Below are positions 6,597 through 6,711 of a stretch of 6,711 nucleotides of DNA, one piece after another (the stretch's first letter is position 1; every line of letters starts with the position of its first letter). The position numbers were made by a program, and so were the translations under genes. The notes beneath the pieces are model-generated. The model did not search any database, was not told the DNA's origin, and was given only the letters and a program-made list of their open reading frames with translations. Source of the stretch: Mageeibacillus sp. UBA3708 (GTDB lineage Bacteria; Bacillota; Clostridia; Saccharofermentanales; Saccharofermentanaceae); contig DFIB01000112.1 of the NCBI GenBank assembly GCA_002371375.1, forward strand, positions 1-6,711, given 5' to 3'.

Positions 6597-6711
6597 ACGG
6601 CGCCCGCAGCAGACTTGCTCGCTACAGTCCTCGGTTTTGGCGCCCGCGTTTTGCTTTGTAAATCCTCTGGTGCACGTCCCGGCGTCAAAACCTGCGGAAG
6701 TCCGCTCGCAA
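6597..6711. repeat. Non-coding tail with direct repeat and inverted repeat
   Basis: GGCGCCCGC occurs at 6599-6607 and 6639-6647. GGTTTTGGCGCC (6633-6644) pairs with GGCGTCAAAACC (6681-6692) over 12 positions including one G-U, around a 36-base loop. GCGG-AAGT-CCGC (6694-6705) adds a tetraloop hairpin. No hairpin here has a following T-run on the + strand. It may contain the end of the lipoprotein transcript or part of a repeat or RNA cut by the window edge. Confidence 0.45.

Overview
This window looks like ordinary chromosome from a Gram-positive anaerobe, most likely Clostridia (Firmicutes). The inference rests on strong AGGAGG-type ribosome sites, two lipoproteins with classical lipoboxes, a Thr/Glu-rich linker behind one lipobox, mid-range GC, and a clostridial-looking peptide chain release factor 3. 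The genus cannot be fixed from the sequence alone.

Layout. Positions 1-756 (+) hold the 3' part of a CPBP-family intramembrane protease gene whose beginning lies outside the window. After its stop, another frame stays coding-like to 883. Peptidase T (pepT, 924-2138, +) follows, and 51 bases later a surface-anchored GH16 beta-glucanase lipoprotein (2190-3173, +). A long non-coding stretch (3174-3695) separates this rightward group from the convergent prfC (3696-5312, -). prfC and a lipoprotein of unknown function (5388-6596, +) diverge from a compact 75-base region with overlapping promoter elements. The last 115 bases are non-coding and contain repeats and an inverted repeat.

The genes do not form one pathway. 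pepT (cytoplasmic tripeptide hydrolysis) and the GH16 enzyme (cell-surface glucan hydrolysis) could share a transcript and both fit a nutrient-scavenging life. prfC is translation housekeeping. The second lipoprotein is unassigned and appears to contain two related halves.

The least explained part is 3174-3695. It contains a tandem pair of palindromic units built from eight copies of TTCCGCA or its complement, with 21-22 base spacing (3381-3507). Directly after the GH16 stop it also has a set of inverted repeats that allow two mutually exclusive folds (3174-3292). I see no complete new defence, mobile or metabolic system in this window.
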